Assembly: GCA_043101845.1 (NCBI GenBank)
Contig: JBICHN010000011.1
Location: 1,116,001-1,180,000, forward strand
DNA length: 64,000 nucleotides
Direction: 5' to 3'
From: JBICHN01 sp043101845
GTDB taxonomy: Bacteria; Planctomycetota; Phycisphaerae; Phycisphaerales; UBA5793
Of the stretch, positions 61,063 through 64,000 are shown piece after piece (within the stretch, counting starts at the first letter, position 1; each line of letters begins with the position of its first letter). The notes below the pieces were generated by a model that did no database searches, had not been told where the DNA came from, and was given only the letters and a program-made list of their open reading frames with translations. The translations under genes and the position numbers were made by a program.

Positions 61063-63666
61063 TCATCGGAGGCGGACCACCTGTACCCGGTCGTTTCCGG
61101 AATCGAGGATGAACGCGCGATCGCCATCCACCGCGACACCCCACGGAGTCTTGAGCTCTCCCGCAGCGTCGCCGACCACTCCGTAGAGACCGAGGCACTC
61201 ACCGTCCCGGCTGAGCCGCTGAATCCGGTTGGCGCCGAACTCGGCGACGAGCACCGACCCGTCATCGAGCAGTTCGAGGTCGTACGGATAGTTGAGTTGA
61301 CCAGGACCCGGTCCGGGCGAGCCGATGACCTTCAGCCAGTTTCCATCGGCGTCTGTCACCACGAGACGATGGTTACACGCGTCGGCGATCCAGAGTTCGC
61401 CGCGCGACGAGTCGAATTCAATCGACTGCGGCCGGTTGAATTCGCCATGCTCGTATCCGAAGACGCCGAATGAGAACTCGAAGTCACCATCGGCGTCGAA
61501 TGCCTGGATGCGATCATTGCCTCCGTACTCCGCGACATAGATGCGGCCGTTCGGGCCGAACGCGACCGAGGTCGGGTAGATGAACTCTCCGTTCTCCGTG
61601 CCATACCCGCCAATCGTCGAATGCACCACGCCCTGTTCGTCGAAGATGGTGATCCGGTTCTCGTGCGTATCCGCGACGAAGACCCGCCCGTCGGCTGTGC
61701 GCGCATGGATTCCCGTCGGGAATCCGTTGTCGAACTCGGGCAGCGCCCAGGTCGCTGTAAGCGATCCGCTGTTCGAATTGAACAGTTGAACGCGCCCCGA
61801 TTTGTCGACCACATAGAGTCGCTCGCGGATTGGATCGATCGTGATGGCGCGAGGGTAGATGAACTGACCCGGCAAGCGACCGGTCGATCCGAAAACCATT
61901 TCCGGCGAGAAGACGGAGCTCTCATCCGTCGGCGGACGATCGCACCCGACCAGTGCGAGCGTCATGGCGCCGACGAACGCCGTCAGCGCGCCCTTCGTCG
62001 AGGTCGAACGCCGGCGTCTGCCGCGCAGACCGAGCGAAGCCGCGGCGCCGAGCCCGAAGGTGAGCCCGGCGAGCAGCACCGTCGTCGCGAGCGCGGAGTC
62101 TTCCCGGGCGTAGTGCATTTTGTTGAGAAGTCGCTCGGACAAGGTCTGTGTTCCGGCGGGAGTCACGATGACCGTGGTGGAGATTTCGCCCAACGATAGG
62201 GCGAGTCCAATGGCGCCCGCGGCGAGCACCGGCGCCACGAGCGACCCGCCTCCGGCTCGAAGCCGACTCATCAGCGTTTCGGCTCCGTCAAGTCGACGCA
62301 ACGCCCGACGCTCGCGCGACTCGCTGTCCGCGATCCAGCGTCCGACGAGCGCCGCGACGAGTCCGAACCGCGCGAGATGTCCGAGCGTGATGATGATCGG
62401 CGAGTCGTAGAGGGCCGCGGTCGCCGCTCGGTTGTACGCGAGTGAGAGCGCCGCGCCGATCGTCGCGCCGGGCAGCAGCCCCATGACAATCCATCCGATC
62501 GCCATGATTGTCGCGAGACGACGCGATCCACGCCGTTCACTGCTCCACGCCGTCGCGAAGTGGAGCGCCAGCGCGGCGAACAGGAGCCCGCTCACTGCCG
62601 CGAGCGTCAGCGATCGAACGAGCGTCTGGCCTTCGATCGCTCGCAGGTCCCGGAACGAATCCAGCCCTCGGAGATTCGTCAGGACGATCACGACGATCGC
62701 CACCAAGACTCCGAGAGAAAGCAGATGAGCGAGGGCCGAAGCGGCGCGTCCGCTGCGAATCGAATCGATTGCGATTTCGTCGGCCGCCGCGTATTGCCAC
62801 GCCCGGATGAGCCACCAGGTCGAGGCCGCGGCAAGGACCACCATCGGTATCGACGCGACCGCGGCGATCTCGGCGCCGGCTTCGTAGCGCAGACGGCGGA
62901 GGACATTGCCGTAGTTGTCGACGGGGGCGAGATCGAACGCGACATAGCTCGTCACCGTCGTGAGCGCGACAACGCCGACGCCGACCGCGGCGCCGGTCCA
63001 GGATTCGCGAAGAAGGACGAGAAGTCGTCGAGTTCGCCCGAGGCCGTCGAGACGCCAGGAGTCGACGCGCTCACGGGGAATCCGGTGCAGCGCGGACGCG
63101 AGCGTGAACGCGGGAATCGGCCACGCCCAGATCACGAGCGTACACCAGAGGTGGAAGGCGGTGACCCATTCGACGCGATGCGGCGCCTCGCTCGCCCAGG
63201 CGATGAGCGCCGAATCCGGCCGGCGCCAGATGAAACCCCATATCCAGAAGACCAGATAGTTCGGAATGCAGAGAAGACCGAACATCGCGGGAAGCAGGAA
63301 GCCGACCCGCGATTGCGGTGAGGCGAGCACGAGGGCGGCGGGTATCGCGAGCACGAGTGCGGCAAGGCCGACGGCGCCGCCCCACGCCGCGGTGGTCAGG
63401 AGAAGACCCGCGGCGTCGCTCCACGACCACACGCCCGCGGCGGCCGCGCGATCGTTGATCGAATCGAGTCGAAGTACCGGGCCACCGATCCCGACGACAA
63501 GCGGCCACGCGACGGCGGTGATCCAGAGCGTCGCCGCGACGCCGGCAAGGGCGAAACGGCCGATCTCGAACGAGGATCGCGAGGGACGGGGAATCGGGCT
63601 GGTCTCCGGTGGCGAGCGTCCGGCGTGCGACATCAGTATGGCGATCCAACGCTCGTCGTCGAGCAT
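61063..63666 (-). CDS. ABC transporter permease fused to an NHL-repeat beta-propeller
   Basis: The protein has 867 aa. Residues about 35-545 are a two-unit (FbpB/ThiP-type) importer permease with about 12 membrane helices; a cytoplasmic EAA-like loop is seen near DSWRLDGLGRTRRLLVLL. Residues 576-867 hold about five NHL repeats (for example FIYPRAITIDPIRERLYVVD, FPTGIHARTADGRVFVADTH and YPTSVAFGPNGRIYVAEYGG). Between them lies a basic stretch and a hydrophobic segment ending in a lipobox, ALVGC (Cys575), as if a lipoprotein gene had been joined to the permease. No ATPase or binding protein is next to it. Start may be 63666 or 63633. Confidence 0.8.
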   Translation of the reverse strand: MLDDERWIAILMSHAGRSPPETSPIPRPSRSSFEIGRFALAGVAATLWITAVAWPLVVGIGGPVLRLDSINDRAAAAGVWSWSDAAGLLLTTAAWGGAVGLAALVLAIPAALVLASPQSRVGFLLPAMFGLLCIPNYLVFWIWGFIWRRPDSALIAWASEAPHRVEWVTAFHLWCTLVIWAWPIPAFTLASALHRIPRERVDSWRLDGLGRTRRLLVLLRESWTGAAVGVGVVALTTVTSYVAFDLAPVDNYGNVLRRLRYEAGAEIAAVASIPMVVLAAASTWWLIRAWQYAAADEIAIDSIRSGRAASALAHLLSLGVLVAIVVIVLTNLRGLDSFRDLRAIEGQTLVRSLTLAAVSGLLFAALALHFATAWSSERRGSRRLATIMAIGWIVMGLLPGATIGAALSLAYNRAATAALYDSPIIITLGHLARFGLVAALVGRWIADSESRERRALRRLDGAETLMSRLRAGGGSLVAPVLAAGAIGLALSLGEISTTVIVTPAGTQTLSERLLNKMHYAREDSALATTVLLAGLTFGLGAAASLGLRGRRRRSTSTKGALTAFVGAMTLALVGCDRPPTDESSVFSPEMVFGSTGRLPGQFIYPRAITIDPIRERLYVVDKSGRVQLFNSNSGSLTATWALPEFDNGFPTGIHARTADGRVFVADTHENRITIFDEQGVVHSTIGGYGTENGEFIYPTSVAFGPNGRIYVAEYGGNDRIQAFDADGDFEFSFGVFGYEHGEFNRPQSIEFDSSRGELWIADACNHRLVVTDADGNWLKVIGSPGPGPGQLNYPYDLELLDDGSVLVAEFGANRIQRLSRDGECLGLYGVVGDAAGELKTPWGVAVDGDRAFILDSGNDRVQVVRLR

Positions 63667-63784
63667 GCATTGGGAACCGGGGTCGCTTGACTTTCGTATG
63701 ACTTCCCGGATGAGCGGAGACGCCAGCGTACGCGCGAAATGCCCGTGGTGGCGTCGCGTCGGTGAAAGCCTTTGGTTTCACGGG

Positions 63785-63813
63785 TTGCGGCTCGCAAGGG
63801 GCCGTGGAATAAT
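63785..63813 (+). promoter_or_regulatory. Sigma-70-like promoter upstream of the last gene
   Basis: TTGCGG (63785-63790) and AATAAT (63808-63813) are 17 bases apart; AATAAT matches the -10 consensus at five of six positions. It points toward the gene starting at 63941, which would have a leader of about 120 bases. Confidence 0.5.
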
Positions 63814-63940
63814 GCTCGTGCGGGAAACGCCCCGCCGGCCGACCAGAACGCTTGCGCCGCCAGGCGCGCCCCGCGGACGGGACCGACGCCGCCCAGCATC
63901 CAACGACACGCCATGACGCGAGCCATCGGAGCCACGCCTT

Positions 63941-64000
63941 ATGCCACGAAAGCGGCTCAAGCTCGGCGAAATCCTCTTGCAGGAGGGTTCGCTGAAGCCT
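63941..64000 (+). CDS. Type II secretion / type IV pilus ATPase, N-terminus only (cut by the window edge)
   Basis: The first 20 codons read MPRKRLKLGEILLQEGSLKP. The LGEILLQEG pattern is the start of the GspE/PilB/MshE N-terminal domain, which in several ATPases binds c-di-GMP. The rest is outside the window, so no Walker motif can be seen. The call rests on this short pattern. The promoter at 63785 would serve it. A c-di-GMP link with the PilZ gene at 22430 is possible but distant. Confidence 0.55.
   Translation, partial: MPRKRLKLGEILLQEGSLKP

Noticed and set aside
1..64000. tRNA genes, CRISPR arrays, insertion sequences or prophage
   Set aside because: No cloverleaf with a T-loop GTTCGANTC, no regularly spaced repeats, and no transposase or integrase products were seen.

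Overview
The window is high-GC bacterial chromosome (about 65% GC by eye), densely coded and housekeeping-rich. I infer a planctomycete, probably of the Phycisphaerae type. The reasons are small membrane proteins with a C-x2-C...RCPECG zinc ribbon, secreted beta-helix and PHP proteins, a reduced division/cell-wall cluster that still keeps ftsI, and a ribosomal operon with long spacers. No 16S rRNA is present to confirm this. I saw no tRNA, rRNA, CRISPR array, insertion sequence, prophage or origin.

Layout. 1-12066 (+): S10/spc ribosomal-protein operon, from the end of rpsJ to secY. It lacks rpmD (L30), L22 carries an N-terminal helix-turn-helix domain, and S14 has lost most of its zinc cysteines. 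12137-20518 (-): a secreted beta-helix protein, a small membrane protein, then rng, dxr and rseP. 20519-25524: ptsP, a PilZ protein, a LAB_N membrane protein, a nucleoside-sugar epimerase, a TPR-YggX fusion and a DUF167 protein. 25763-35091 (+): rpoB, a sulfotransferase and rpoC, closed by a strong terminator. 35174-45625: a GluR0-like ligand-gated K+ channel; a dcw fragment (rsmH, a LysM protein, an FtsL-like protein, ftsI); a PHP protein; zinc-ribbon membrane proteins; lepA. 45655-57584: a zincless-finger Fpg glycosylase and an exopolysaccharide locus. 57629-64000: trpF, a GNAT protein, a lipoprotein, HU, a small exported protein, an ABC permease fused to an NHL propeller, and the first 20 codons of a GspE/PilB-type ATPase.

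How the parts fit. The first 35 kb is mainly ribosome, translocon and RNA polymerase. The middle supplies envelope growth. The 46.5-57.6 kb block encodes polymerisation (Wzy-like), chain-length control (two copolymerases, each paired with a BY-kinase-like protein lacking a P-loop), outer-membrane export (Wza-like), two glycosyltransferases and a deacetylase.

The most unusual signal covers the whole window: the palindrome ACGT is almost absent. I found two copies by eye where roughly two hundred would be expected, and synonymous codons are chosen around it. Other strong points are the L22-HTH fusion, the sulfotransferase between rpoB and rpoC, the paired pseudo-BY-kinases, the permease-NHL fusion with an internal lipobox, and the TPR-YggX fusion.
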